Positions 18,035-27,133 of a DNA stretch of 64,000 bases are shown here, piece by piece. Numbering within the stretch: position 1 is the first letter of the stretch; each line of letters begins with the position of its first letter. The notes beneath the pieces are model-generated. The model searched no databases, was not told the origin of the DNA, and was given only the letters and a program-made list of their open reading frames with translations. Origin of the DNA: Bradyrhizobium sp. S69 (GTDB lineage: Bacteria > Pseudomonadota > Alphaproteobacteria > Rhizobiales > Xanthobacteraceae); contig NZ_LMUK01000043.1 in the NCBI RefSeq assembly GCF_009766005.1, forward strand, positions 253,122-317,121, written 5' to 3'. A program made the translations under genes and the position numbers.

Positions 18035-18307
18035 ATGTTCAAAGAGAGCCTTCCGATCGCCTATGACGCGCCGGCCGATTTGAAAAAATGGCCATCGCTG
18101 AATAACCAGCGCCTGAACGGCAGGCCGCCTTATCTGGTGTATAACGGCACGCTTGCCGACTGTATCAAGCTGTTGCTGGCGAAGCCGATCAAGCAGATTT
18201 CGCTGTACGATATCGTCACCGAGCCGCAACCGATCTTCGAGCGGCCGGTGCTGTCTCCCGCCGACGCCGCTGAAATCGCGATGCGCAAGGATTTTCCGAA
18301 AGGCTAG
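18035..18307 (+). CDS. Small hypothetical protein (90 aa)
   Basis: I do not recognise a named family. The segment MFKESLPIAYDAPADLKKW to the end (AAEIAMRKDFPKG) has normal coding character, whereas the open frame before it (17720-18034) runs through the terminator and looks non-coding. Start is uncertain: ATG 18035 lacks a clear ribosome site, and in-frame GTG 18011 follows CAGGA. The stop is directly joined to a dispersed repeat. Soluble, no signal peptide. Confidence 0.45.
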   Translation: MFKESLPIAYDAPADLKKWPSLNNQRLNGRPPYLVYNGTLADCIKLLLAKPIKQISLYDIVTEPQPIFERPVLSPADAAEIAMRKDFPKG

Positions 18308-18370
18308 AGTCTTTTGTTTTAACGCGTTTTCTTCACGCGAACCGGTACCCACTTCGCTCGAAAACGCTCT
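18306..18370. repeat. Dispersed repeat copy 1 (ACGCGTTTTC...GAAAACGCTCT)
   Basis: A 65-base element with inverted ends (AGAGTC / GCTCT; GCGTTTTC / GAAAACGC) around the core CGCGAACCGG. It closely matches 62434-62498. Such elements are scattered between genes in Bradyrhizobium-type genomes. It overlaps the last bases of the small upstream gene. Confidence 0.75.
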
Positions 18371-18396
18371 GGAAAGCGCGTCGGCTTCCACCGAGC

Positions 18397-19590
18397 TCAG
18401 ATGATCTCGCGCGCGCGCAGATCCGCTATCTCGGCGGAGGCGTAGCCGAGCGAGCCCAGCACCTCATCGGTGTGGGCGCTGAGCGCCGGCGCCATCGAAT
18501 CGAGCCTGCCGCCACCATGGGCAAGCCGGAAGCCACTGCCGGCAAACCGCAAGCGGCCGTAGGGCGTATCGACCTCCTGAAGCGCCGCGCGCGCCTCAAT
18601 CTGCGGATGGTCGATCACCTCCTCGACCTTCCAGATGCTGGCGCAGGGCGCGCCGGCGGCGTCGAGGATCTTTTCCCATTCGCGCGGATCTTTCTTCGCG
18701 AGCGCTTGCTCGATGATCTCGCGCAGCGCCGGCTCGTTTTCCTGCCGGGCGAACCAGTCGACGAAGCGCGGGTCTTGCAGCGCATCGGCACGACCGATCG
18801 CGGTCATCAGCGACTGGTACTGCTTCTCGCTGTTCACCGCGAGCAGCAGATAGCCCTCGCCCGCCCTAAACAGATTGGCGGTCGGCCTGCGGCTGACGGC
18901 CTGATTGCCGGACTGTTGCTGGCGATGGCCGGCGACGGTGTAATCCGCCACCTGCCCCGACAAAAACGCCAGCGTCGCCTCCAGCATCGAGACGTCGACC
19001 AGTTGCCCCTTGCCGGTATGGGTGCGCTGGAACAGGGCGCTCGACACGCCGAACGCCGCGGTCGCGCCGGACAGCACGTCGCAGATCGCAAAGCCGGCAC
19101 GGGTCGGGCCTGTCGCTTGATGGCCGGTGATCGCCATGATGCCGGACAGCGCCTGGATCTTGCCGTCATACCCGGCGCCAAGACGTTCCGGGCCGGTCTG
19201 CCCAAAACCCGAGATCGCGCAATAGATCAGTTTTGGATTGATCGCGGACAAACCCGCATAGCCGATGCCGAGCCTGTCCATCACGCCGGGGCGAAAGTTC
19301 TCCATCACGACATCGACCTCGGCGGCGAGCCGCTTGACGATCGCGATCGCCTCCGGCTTCTGCAGATCGAGCGTCAGGCTGCGCTTGTTGCCGTTAATCG
19401 CCTGCCACCCCGGGGCAAGGCCACGCTCCGCCCATTCGCGGCTCAGCGGCGTGCGCCGCATATCCTCGCCTTCGCGCCGTTCCACCTTGATGACGTCGGC
19501 GCCAAGCAGCGCGAGCTGGTAGCTCGCGTAAGGGCCAGCCAGCACCTGCGTAAAGTCGAGAATCTTCACGCCTTCGAACGGTCGGGTCAA
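18397..19590 (-). CDS. Family III CoA-transferase (CaiB/BaiF)
   Basis: A 397-residue CoA-transferase that moves CoA between carboxylic acids via aspartyl intermediates. The start GVKILDFTQVLAGPYASYQLALLGADVIKVE is typical, and the catalytic Asp is in GAGYDGKIQALSG. GKGQLVDVSMLEA and the C-terminal CASIWKVEEVIDHPQ are further family marks. Start is TTG 19590 with AGGAGG eight bases upstream. The neighbour upstream is a selenoprotein-B-like protein, probably in the same operon. Substrate unknown. Confidence 0.92.
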   Translation of the reverse strand: MTRPFEGVKILDFTQVLAGPYASYQLALLGADVIKVERREGEDMRRTPLSREWAERGLAPGWQAINGNKRSLTLDLQKPEAIAIVKRLAAEVDVVMENFRPGVMDRLGIGYAGLSAINPKLIYCAISGFGQTGPERLGAGYDGKIQALSGIMAITGHQATGPTRAGFAICDVLSGATAAFGVSSALFQRTHTGKGQLVDVSMLEATLAFLSGQVADYTVAGHRQQQSGNQAVSRRPTANLFRAGEGYLLLAVNSEKQYQSLMTAIGRADALQDPRFVDWFARQENEPALREIIEQALAKKDPREWEKILDAAGAPCASIWKVEEVIDHPQIEARAALQEVDTPYGRLRFAGSGFRLAHGGGRLDSMAPALSAHTDEVLGSLGYASAEIADLRAREII

Positions 19591-19657
19591 CGGGACGTCC
19601 TCCTGAAACTATTCTTTGTTGTTGTTGTCGTCTTCGCCTTGATCGGCGCGGCCGGCC

Positions 19658-20587
19658 TCACGCCGCCCGGTTGCCGCGCGCGATCTCCTTTTGCTTGTCG
19701 AATTCGGCGCGGCGCCGCGCCAGCTCTTCCGGACTCATCTGCGCGATGTTGTTGTAGTCGAGCTTCCAGAACGCATCCGCGCTCCAGCGCAGCGGCGACT
19801 GCATCGTGGTACGCGCGCCGCTGGCGGATTCCAATAGGCCGAGCGCCAGTTCGAGCGTCTGCGCCTGCGAGGCGATGTCGTGCGGCTTGCCGGCTGAATT
19901 GCCGAGCGGGAAGTCGGAGAACAAAAAGCGCGGCACCGCGGCATGCTCGATGATGTCCTTGGCACAGCCGATCACCACGGTCGCAATGCCGTTGGCTTCG
20001 AGGTGACGGGCCACCAACGCCGAGGTCTGGTGGCAGACCGGGCAGTTCGGCACGATCACGGCGACATCGACCTTGTCGGCGAGGCAGTTCGCCAGAATCT
20101 CCGGCGCATCGGTATCGATGGTGACGCGATGGCTGCGATTGGTCGGCGCGCCGAAGAAGCGCGGGGCGACCTCGCCGATCCGCCCCGTGGCCTTAGCCTT
20201 CAGGAGCTGCGGCAGCGGAAACCAGGTACCGCTGTCGGTCGCGGTGGTGTGCTTGCGGTCGTAGCCGATATGCGAGATCCGCAGATCATGCGACTTCGAG
20301 GTGTCGCCATCATAGACCTTGTAGAACTTGGCGCCGCCGTTATACGCCGCGCCCGGGCCCTGGTCGCCCTTGGCCGGATCGTAGGGGGCCGCGGTGGTGA
20401 CGATCGTCACGCGCGATTGCGCCAGCGGCTTTTTCAGCTTCTGGAACGGCGCTTCGACATAATGCGCCCAGCGGTAGGCCGTGGTGTAGCCGATCGCGGT
20501 GTAATAATCGCGGGTCCGCTGCATATAGGGGACCGGGGAATCGTAGTCCGGCGCAAAGCCGAGTTGTTCGTCGATCGGGCCGGTCAT
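19658..20587 (-). CDS. Glycine/sarcosine/betaine reductase selenoprotein B-like protein
   Basis: A 309-residue protein resembling the B component of glycine/proline reductases (GrdB/PrdB), which forms a covalent adduct with the amine substrate. The key region is VIVPNCPVCHQTSALVARHLE, with two Cys where selenoenzymes carry selenocysteine; no in-frame UGA is present. The neighbourhood lacks GrdA, GrdC/D or thioredoxin partners, and the organism type is probably aerobic, so classical Stickland chemistry is unlikely. ATG 20587 has a GGGGAG site. It lies with a CoA-transferase and a divergent-acting LysR gene; the real reaction is unknown. Confidence 0.7.
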   Translation of the reverse strand: MTGPIDEQLGFAPDYDSPVPYMQRTRDYYTAIGYTTAYRWAHYVEAPFQKLKKPLAQSRVTIVTTAAPYDPAKGDQGPGAAYNGGAKFYKVYDGDTSKSHDLRISHIGYDRKHTTATDSGTWFPLPQLLKAKATGRIGEVAPRFFGAPTNRSHRVTIDTDAPEILANCLADKVDVAVIVPNCPVCHQTSALVARHLEANGIATVVIGCAKDIIEHAAVPRFLFSDFPLGNSAGKPHDIASQAQTLELALGLLESASGARTTMQSPLRWSADAFWKLDYNNIAQMSPEELARRRAEFDKQKEIARGNRAA

Positions 20588-20689
20588 GGTCGTCTCCCCT
20601 GGTACTTTTCGCTTGTCTGGACCGCAAGATAGGCCGCGAAATCGGGCTCGGGAAGCCTTCGCGGGGGCATAGCGGCCAGCTTTTCTTGC

Positions 20690-21598
20690 CTAAACCGAAG
20701 CAGGCCCCATCCAGTTGGTGCGCGACCGGATCACGGCGGTGAATGCATCCAGCAAGGGCGTCGGGCGGCCATAGGCGATCGCGAGTTCGTATTCGACCGG
20801 GGTGCCCAGTCCGGTGAGATCGCGAAACACCACGCCGGGCCGGTTGGCGGTGGCAATACTGCGGGTCACGAGCCCGACCCCCATGCCGCCGGCCACGAGG
20901 CTGGCGATGGTGTCCATCTGCAAGGCTTCCTGGCCGACCCGCGGCACGAAGCCGGCCTGGGCACAGGCGCTGAGCACCCGCTCGTGCAAGCCCGGTCCCT
21001 GCCGTGCGGGGAAAATGATCCAGGGTTCGAAGGCGAGATCGGCCAGCGCGACCGAGGGACGCTGCGCCAACGGATGGCTTTCCGGAATGGCCGCGACCAT
21101 CTGGTTTTTTGCGACCACATCGACGCTGAGCCCGTCGGCATCGCGCAGCGGCGGAATCACGAAGCCGACATCGGCCTCATCGGCCTGGATCCTGGCGATT
21201 TGTTGCGCCGTCATCGCCTCGGTCAGCGTCAGCTCGACGTCGGGATATTGCTCGCGAAACGCGCGCAGGATGGCCGGCAGGATTTCACGCGCGGCACTCG
21301 CCACGAAGGTCACCCGCAGCGCACCGGATAGCCCCGCGCCGGCGCGCCGCGCCGCTGCAATGGCGCGCTCCGCCTGTATCACCGTACGCCGGCATTCTTC
21401 GAGAAACACCAGGCCCGCGGGCGTCAAGCGCTCGATCCGGTTGGTGCGCTCGATCAACAGCGTTCCCACCTCTTCCTCGATCTGCTTGATCGTCACCGTG
21501 AGCGGCGGCTGCGCCATGTGCAGGCGATCGGCGGCGCGGCGAAAACTGAGTTCTTCGGCAACGGCGATGAACTGTCGCAACTGACGCAGCTCGATCAT
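20690..21598 (-). CDS. LysR-family transcriptional regulator
   Basis: A 302-residue LysR regulator: N-terminal helix-turn-helix (MIELRQLRQFIAVAEELSFRRAADRLHMAQPPLTVTIKQIEEEVG) and a periplasmic-binding-like effector domain (LPAILRAFREQYPDVELTL). It lies upstream of, and in the same direction as, the selenoprotein-B-like and CoA-transferase genes, which it may control. Confidence 0.93.
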   Translation of the reverse strand: MIELRQLRQFIAVAEELSFRRAADRLHMAQPPLTVTIKQIEEEVGTLLIERTNRIERLTPAGLVFLEECRRTVIQAERAIAAARRAGAGLSGALRVTFVASAAREILPAILRAFREQYPDVELTLTEAMTAQQIARIQADEADVGFVIPPLRDADGLSVDVVAKNQMVAAIPESHPLAQRPSVALADLAFEPWIIFPARQGPGLHERVLSACAQAGFVPRVGQEALQMDTIASLVAGGMGVGLVTRSIATANRPGVVFRDLTGLGTPVEYELAIAYGRPTPLLDAFTAVIRSRTNWMGPASV

Positions 21599-21795
21599 GT
21601 GCTGTTCCGGCGTCCCTCATTATCGTTGAGCGCAGGCTAGCGGATCGAGCCCGGAAACACGACCAAATTCAAGGGCACGCGCCAAGACGGCCATGTGGCT
21701 TCGGCGAAGAAAAACTGATGCCCTACCGCGGCTGCGTTCCCGGTCACGGCAGAATCATCTAGAGGTTGGGGATCAAATCATCGTGGAATGCGCGG

Positions 21796-23622
21796 ATGAA
21801 TCGCCAAGAGCGCCGGGCCGCCGGCCGAAAATCCCAGGCCAGCGAGCCTGGCAGCCCTGCCGCGCTTTACGAAGCCGGCCTGCGCCATCTGCGAACCGGG
21901 CAATACCTCGATGCGCAGATCTGCTGCCAGCAAGCTTTGGCCACGGATTCAAATCACGCCGACAGCCTGAATCTGATGGGCATGCTGTCGCTCCACGCCA
22001 AGCAATACGATCACGCCGTTGAGTGGGTCGCGCGCGCCTTGCGGCAAGCGCCCAAGTCGGAATATCTCGTCACCCTCGGCACCGCCCTGCAAAGCCAGGG
22101 GCGGCTCGAGGAGGCGCTCAAGGCCTTCGACAAGGCGGTGCAGCTCAAGCCGGATGTCGCCGAATTGTGGAAGAACCTCGGCAACGTTTTGCTGGCGTTG
22201 GAGCGTCCCGCGGATGCGCTGTTGAGCTTTCAGCACATCCTGACGCTCAATCCAAGTCATTGGGAAGCGGCTTATCAAAGCGCGGTCCTGTTCCATCAGT
22301 TGGGGCGGCTCGCGGAGGCAGTCGAACACTTCGATCTGTGCAATCGGCTAAAGCCGGACCATGCCTTGACGCTGCGCGCGCGCTCCCGCTCGCTTCGCGA
22401 TATGAATCGGCTCGAGGAGGCGTTGCAGGACAGCCAGCAGGCCTGCACACTCGATCCCCGCGATACCGGAGCGTGCAATGGCGTGGGCGATATCCTGGCG
22501 CGATTGCCCGACCGGCAGGAAGAGGCTCTGCAATGGTTCGACCGGGCCCTGGAACTTGAGCCGGACTTCATTCAAGCGCTGACCAACAAGGCCCTCGTGC
22601 TTGGTCAACTTCATCGCTCCGAAGAAGCCATTGCTAGTTATGATCGCCTGAGGAGTCTCGACCCTGGTAGCGCCGAGGTGGACATCAGCCTGGGACAGCT
22701 GCATTTGCTGCTGGGGAATTTCGAATCTGGTTGGGCCGGGCATGAAGCACGGCGCAAGATTCCATCGTTTTCGGCGCCTTATCCAAAATTCTCCCAGCCG
22801 ATATGGCTCGGCAAGGAAGCCATCGACGGCAAGACGATCCTCGTCCATGTCGACGAAGGTTTTGGAGACACCATTCAGTTCGCACGCTACGTGCCGATGC
22901 TTGCGGCGCGCGGCGCACGCGTGATTCTGGTCGTTGATGGCCCGGCCTATCCGTTGCTGTCGAACCTCGCCGGCGTCTCCCAATGTTTTCCATTCCCGGC
23001 CCATACGTTGCCGCCGTTCGACTTCCATTGTCCGATGTCCAGCCTGCCGCTGGCCTTTGCAACCCGCCTCGATACGATTCCTTCGGGAATCTCGTATTTG
23101 CCTGCCCTCGCGGCAAGCCGCGTGCAGGCCTGGGAAAGTCGCCTTGGTCCACATCACAGGCTGCGGGTGGGCCTGGTCTGGTCCGGCAATCCAAACCACA
23201 GGAACGACCGAAATCGATCGATCCCGCTGCGCACGCTTTCCCGCATCCTCGACGCCGACGCGGCTTTCATAAGCCTGCAGAAAGACCCAAGGCCCGACGA
23301 CAAGCAGCTCCTGCTTGAATTCACCGGCATCCTAGATCTGACAGCCGATCTCACCGATTTCGTCGAGACCGCTGCATTGCTGCGTTGCCTTGATCTGGTC
23401 ATCACGGTGGACACCAGCGTCGCCCATCTCGCCGGCGCCCTCGGGTGCCCGACCTGGATATTGCTGCCGTATAATCCGGATTGGCGCTGGCTGCTCGGCC
23501 GCGATGACAGTCCCTGGTACCCGACGATACGCCTGTTCCGGCAACCAAAGCCGCGCGACTACGACAGCGTCATGGATCGCGTGAGAGCGGAGCTCACAGC
23601 GATGATTTCCAAACGCGTATGA
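21796..23622 (+). CDS. TPR-repeat protein with glycosyltransferase-9-like C-terminus
   Basis: A 608-residue cytosolic protein. Residues ~20-290 hold about seven TPR units (for example AALYEAGLRHLRTGQYLDAQICCQQAL and LEEALKAFDKAVQLKPD). The C-terminal ~300 residues resemble heptosyltransferase/O-GlcNAc-transferase-like domains: ILVHVDEGFGDTIQFARYVP, VGLVWSGNPNHRNDRNRSI and VITVDTSVAHLAGALGCPTWILLP. Such proteins are common in Bradyrhizobium; their acceptors are unknown. ATG 21796 (MNRQERRAAGR) is preferred over TTG 21766. Confidence 0.85.
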   Translation: MNRQERRAAGRKSQASEPGSPAALYEAGLRHLRTGQYLDAQICCQQALATDSNHADSLNLMGMLSLHAKQYDHAVEWVARALRQAPKSEYLVTLGTALQSQGRLEEALKAFDKAVQLKPDVAELWKNLGNVLLALERPADALLSFQHILTLNPSHWEAAYQSAVLFHQLGRLAEAVEHFDLCNRLKPDHALTLRARSRSLRDMNRLEEALQDSQQACTLDPRDTGACNGVGDILARLPDRQEEALQWFDRALELEPDFIQALTNKALVLGQLHRSEEAIASYDRLRSLDPGSAEVDISLGQLHLLLGNFESGWAGHEARRKIPSFSAPYPKFSQPIWLGKEAIDGKTILVHVDEGFGDTIQFARYVPMLAARGARVILVVDGPAYPLLSNLAGVSQCFPFPAHTLPPFDFHCPMSSLPLAFATRLDTIPSGISYLPALAASRVQAWESRLGPHHRLRVGLVWSGNPNHRNDRNRSIPLRTLSRILDADAAFISLQKDPRPDDKQLLLEFTGILDLTADLTDFVETAALLRCLDLVITVDTSVAHLAGALGCPTWILLPYNPDWRWLLGRDDSPWYPTIRLFRQPKPRDYDSVMDRVRAELTAMISKRV

Positions 23623-23637
23623 GCCGGGCGACGACGT

Positions 23638-24954
23638 TTACGCTGCAACCGGGCGAAGCCGCGAAACGATCAACACCAGCGCGATCGAAACCGCCAGCAG
23701 CGCCGTGACGTAGAACAGCCCTGCGGAAAAATTGCCGGTCAGGTCGCGCAGGAACCCGATCACGGCCGGGCTCACCGCCGAACCCAATAGCCCGACCGCG
23801 CTGATCAAGCCAATTCCCGCCGGCCGCGCCGCTTCCGACAACAACGACTGCGGCAAGGTCCAGAAGGTGCTCATCGCGCAGAAGCCACCGGAGACCGTGA
23901 AGATCAGGCCGACCAGCCGCCATTCCGGCTCGGGAACGTAAATCACCACCAGCCACCCAACGGCCGCCATCGCCATCGCCGCGACCACGTGCCAGACCCG
24001 TTCCTGCATCCGGTCGGAGCTGCGGTTCCACAACGGCATCAGAACCAGCGCGGCGAGCGCGGGAATGGCGGTGATAAAACCGACCTGCGATAGCGAATAG
24101 GCCTTCAGCACTTCGCGCACGATGGTCGGGATCCAGCTGCCGTTGGCGTTGAGCGTGTTGACCAGGCAGAAATACGCCAGCGCCAGCAGCAATATCCTGA
24201 CGTCGGTGACTTGCCGCCACACCGAAACTTTTGTCTGCCGGCCGGACGCCGCCTGGTCGTCGGCGAGCAGCAATGTCAGGGTGTTCTTCTCGGGCTCGTC
24301 GAGCCAGTTTGCATTTTTCGGTTTGTCGGTGAGATAGCGATAGGCGACCACGCCGAGGATCACCGCCGGCAATCCTTCCAGCAGGAACAGCCAGCGCCAA
24401 CCTTGCAGGCCGAACGCCCCATTGGAGTGATCCAGGATAAGGCCCGACACGCCGCCGCCAAGCGCCATCGCCACCGGCTGCGCCATCATCAGGTAGCCGT
24501 TGGCGCGGGCACGGTGCGAACTCGGAATCCAGTAAGTCAGATACAGCAGCACGCCGGGCACGAAGCCGGCCTCGAGCACACCGACCAGGAACCGGATCAG
24601 ATACAGGCTGTTGGGACCGACCACCAGCATGGTGGCGGCGGACGCCAGCCCCCATGAAATCAGGATGCGCGCGATCCAGATCCGGGCGCCGTAGCGCGCC
24701 ATCAGGAGGTTGCTCGGGATCTCGCAGGCGACATAGCCGATATAGAAGATCGAATTGGCGAGACCGAACGTGGTCGCGGTCAGCGCCAGATCCTTGTTCA
24801 TCGACAGCGCGGCAAAACCGATATTGATGCGGTCGAGATAATTGATGACGTACAGCACGAACAGGAACGGGATCAGCCGCAGCCATACTTTCCTGATGGT
24901 CGCGACCCGTTCGTTTTGGACGGACCCGCCGTCCGCGACTGATATCGTGGTCAT
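23638..24954 (-). CDS. MFS transporter (anion:cation symporter family)
   Basis: A 438-residue 12-TM carrier. TM1 region LYVINYLDRINIGFAALSMNKDL and GFVPGVLLYLTYWIPSSHRARANG are marks of the ACS family, which imports organic acids such as phthalate, tartrate or galactarate with protons. It closes the minus-strand catabolic island (23638-30864) and probably imports that pathway's substrate. The frame extends to GTG 24957; ATG 24954 is preferred. Its stop faces the TPR gene 16 bases away. Confidence 0.93.
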   Translation of the reverse strand: MTTISVADGGSVQNERVATIRKVWLRLIPFLFVLYVINYLDRINIGFAALSMNKDLALTATTFGLANSIFYIGYVACEIPSNLLMARYGARIWIARILISWGLASAATMLVVGPNSLYLIRFLVGVLEAGFVPGVLLYLTYWIPSSHRARANGYLMMAQPVAMALGGGVSGLILDHSNGAFGLQGWRWLFLLEGLPAVILGVVAYRYLTDKPKNANWLDEPEKNTLTLLLADDQAASGRQTKVSVWRQVTDVRILLLALAYFCLVNTLNANGSWIPTIVREVLKAYSLSQVGFITAIPALAALVLMPLWNRSSDRMQERVWHVVAAMAMAAVGWLVVIYVPEPEWRLVGLIFTVSGGFCAMSTFWTLPQSLLSEAARPAGIGLISAVGLLGSAVSPAVIGFLRDLTGNFSAGLFYVTALLAVSIALVLIVSRLRPVAA

Positions 24955-25022
24955 CACATCGTTTCCCCGTATTTTTTGTTTGCGGAGGCGTGCCCGCTTC
25001 TGGCGGCGGGCTTCAGCCTCGT

Positions 25023-26264
25023 TCAGTCACCCATCAAATTTTTCACGGGTGTTGGGTCGAGGTTGAACAGCCGCGCGGCGTTTAGGCCCAAAATGTTGCG
25101 CTTGGCTTGCTCGGTCAGGAACGGCAGATCGCAAATCTCCTGCGGCAGGTCGAAATCGAAATGCGGCCAGTCGGACGCGAACATCAATTGCGTCTCGGCC
25201 TTGATCATCTCGAAGGTCACTTCCAGTGCCTTGGGATGCGTCGTCTCCATCGGCTGGGTCGTATAGAAGCAATTGTGGTTCATGTATTCGCTGGGCAGCC
25301 GCTTGAGTTGCGGCGCCTCGGACGGGCGCATCAGATACTGGTCGTCGAGCCGCTGCATCAGGAACGGCACCCACGCCAGGCCGCTTTCGATCCACAGCGT
25401 CTTGAGCTTTGGAAACCGCTCGGGAATCCCGTTCAGCACCCAGTTCGTCATATGCACCATGTTGCACCAGGCAAACCCCAGCGCGTGCATGCCGAGAAAC
25501 CGGTTCACGGTGGCAAGCGACGGATCCTGCCAGTGATAACCGGCATGGAACGCCAGCGGCTTGCCGGTCTCCTCGATCATGGAATACAGCCGCATATAGT
25601 CGTTGTGGTGCACCGGCTTGTTGCGCGTGCTGGTGACACAGAAGCCGATCACGCCCTTCTTGTCGCCTAACTCCCTGACGGTGCGCTCGGCCTCCTTCGG
25701 CGTATTGAACGGCAGATAGATCAGCGACTTTATTCTGTCGTCGGCGGACAGGATGCGATCGATCAGCCAGCGGTTATAGGCGTTGCCGAGCCACACCTCC
25801 ATTTCCGACTGTGGATGCATCCCGAGAAACAGCATCGGCGTCGGGAACACCACCATGTTGTCGACGCCAAGCGAATCCATCGCCCGACGCGTCAGGGTGA
25901 CGTCGCGATGGACGTCGGTCTCCTTGACGATCTCCTGCTGGCCGTCCTGATGCGGAATGCGTCCGCCGACCGACTGATAGCGCAGCCCGAGGTCGCCGTT
26001 CAGCCCATAAGGCGGCGCGCCGATCCGCTCCGCCTGCCAGCGTATCGCGTTGTCGCGCACGACCGGGTCTTCGATGTAGGTGACGATCTCCTTCCACGAC
26101 ACGGTTTCGACGTGGTGGGCGTCGATGTCGCACACGAACCAGTCCTGGAGGCCGCGCTTGATAGCGTTGCGCCGGGCATGCGCAAGCACATCGCGGGTAT
26201 CGGTGTGGACGTCGATCTGCTGCACGCCGGCATATTGCGGGCCGATCTTGCCTTGGATGTTCAT
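25023..26264 (-). CDS. Amidohydrolase-2 family enzyme (ACMSD/decarboxylase-like)
   Basis: A 413-residue TIM-barrel metal enzyme of the amidohydrolase 2 family, which includes non-oxidative decarboxylases (ACMSD, gamma-resorcylate and 5-carboxyvanillate decarboxylases) and hydrolases. VCDIDAHHVE, LAFHAGYHW and FASDWPHFDFD provide the metal-ligand His/Asp positions. Its ATG overlaps the stop of a small upstream gene (ATGA). It could decarboxylate or hydrolyse an aromatic or ring-opened acid; which is not visible from sequence. Confidence 0.85.
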   Translation of the reverse strand: MNIQGKIGPQYAGVQQIDVHTDTRDVLAHARRNAIKRGLQDWFVCDIDAHHVETVSWKEIVTYIEDPVVRDNAIRWQAERIGAPPYGLNGDLGLRYQSVGGRIPHQDGQQEIVKETDVHRDVTLTRRAMDSLGVDNMVVFPTPMLFLGMHPQSEMEVWLGNAYNRWLIDRILSADDRIKSLIYLPFNTPKEAERTVRELGDKKGVIGFCVTSTRNKPVHHNDYMRLYSMIEETGKPLAFHAGYHWQDPSLATVNRFLGMHALGFAWCNMVHMTNWVLNGIPERFPKLKTLWIESGLAWVPFLMQRLDDQYLMRPSEAPQLKRLPSEYMNHNCFYTTQPMETTHPKALEVTFEMIKAETQLMFASDWPHFDFDLPQEICDLPFLTEQAKRNILGLNAARLFNLDPTPVKNLMGD

Positions 26265-26632
26265 GATTGCCCTCCGGCGTAGGTGTCCTCATCCGGGCGC
26301 CGGCGATACCACAGCGCCAGTTCCATCGGGCCGAGATGCATCGCGCGCAGCATTTCCGACACCGCCGACAATAGTTCGGTCGGTGTCATCTCGCTGTCGC
26401 GGCTGCCTGCGATCGGCGAGAAGGTTCGTTCCTCGCCGTCGGATTTTGCCACATAGAGCCGAATCGCCGCGGTCAGCATTTCGGCTACCGCCTGGTCGGA
26501 AACGCGCGAGGCTTCGCCCTGCTCGACCAGTTCGCGCGATGCGCGCAGCAGATCCGGCGCGATCGAATCGATCCAGCCATATTGGTCGTTCTTACGTTCT
26601 TCTTTGCCGCGTTCTGCTTCAGAGACTGACAT
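26261..26632 (-). CDS. Small unknown protein coupled to amidohydrolase and Rieske genes
   Basis: A 123-residue cytosolic protein that I do not recognise. It begins with a charged stretch (EAERGKEERKND), is predicted mostly helical, and ends with a tail rich in Asp/Glu and Arg. ATG 26632 has a GGAG site. It overlaps both neighbours: the Rieske stop (14 bases inside) and the amidohydrolase start (ATGA), so it is probably made in fixed ratio with them and may be a subunit. Confidence 0.75.
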   Translation of the reverse strand: MSVSEAERGKEERKNDQYGWIDSIAPDLLRASRELVEQGEASRVSDQAVAEMLTAAIRLYVAKSDGEERTFSPIAGSRDSEMTPTELLSAVSEMLRAMHLGPMELALWYRRRPDEDTYAGGQS

Positions 26633-26984
26633 AGATTTCTCCATCCCGGATCGCGAGTTCGGCCTTGCGCAGACGAAATCGGCTGCTGCCCTGGTGGTAT
26701 CCAGTCTTGATGCTGAATTCGTAACCGTGCCACGGACAGACGATATGACTCTCGGCCTCGTCATAGGACTGGGTGCGCACGGTCATGTCGTCCGCTGTCG
26801 CCTCCAGCACGCGCTTCATGATGCGGCCCTGGCAGACCGGACCAGCGCGGTGCGCGCAACGGTTATGCCAGGCGTAAAACTCGCTGCCGATCCGGAATAC
26901 GCCGACTTCGAATTCGCCGCACACGACCACCTTGCGATCGCCGTCGGCGTAATCGGCGACATTGCCCGCCATGTATTCGGCCAT
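26619..26984 (-). CDS. Rieske-type 2Fe-2S ferredoxin
   Basis: A 121-residue small Rieske protein with both ligand pairs: C43-x-H45 (CAHRAGP) and C83-x2-H86 (CPWHGYEF). It would carry electrons to an oxygenase or act as a stand-alone redox domain. No oxygenase alpha subunit lies in this operon, so the partner is unknown. ATG 26984 is six bases after GGGAGG, which fixes the start. Confidence 0.9.
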   Translation of the reverse strand: MAEYMAGNVADYADGDRKVVVCGEFEVGVFRIGSEFYAWHNRCAHRAGPVCQGRIMKRVLEATADDMTVRTQSYDEAESHIVCPWHGYEFSIKTGYHQGSSRFRLRKAELAIRDGEIYVSL

Positions 26985-27133
26985 CCGCATCCTCCCTTGT
27001 TCTTTTTTTGTCACGCCGTTTACGCCGGAACGGCTGGACCATCCTCCGGTGCGCCCGCCGGCGCCGCCAATACTATGTTCGGAAGGAGCGATATGCGACA
27101 GGTATCGCGCGGAACCTGGTGGATGGCTGTGGC

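Noticed and set aside
18472..19953. 493-codon open frame opposite the CoA-transferase
   Set aside because: Antisense artefact of high GC third positions; runs past the end of the real gene into the next and shows no domain.
19658..20587. Selenocysteine codon in the selenoprotein-B-like gene
   Set aside because: There is no in-frame TGA; the motif uses Cys codons, so it is not a selenoprotein.
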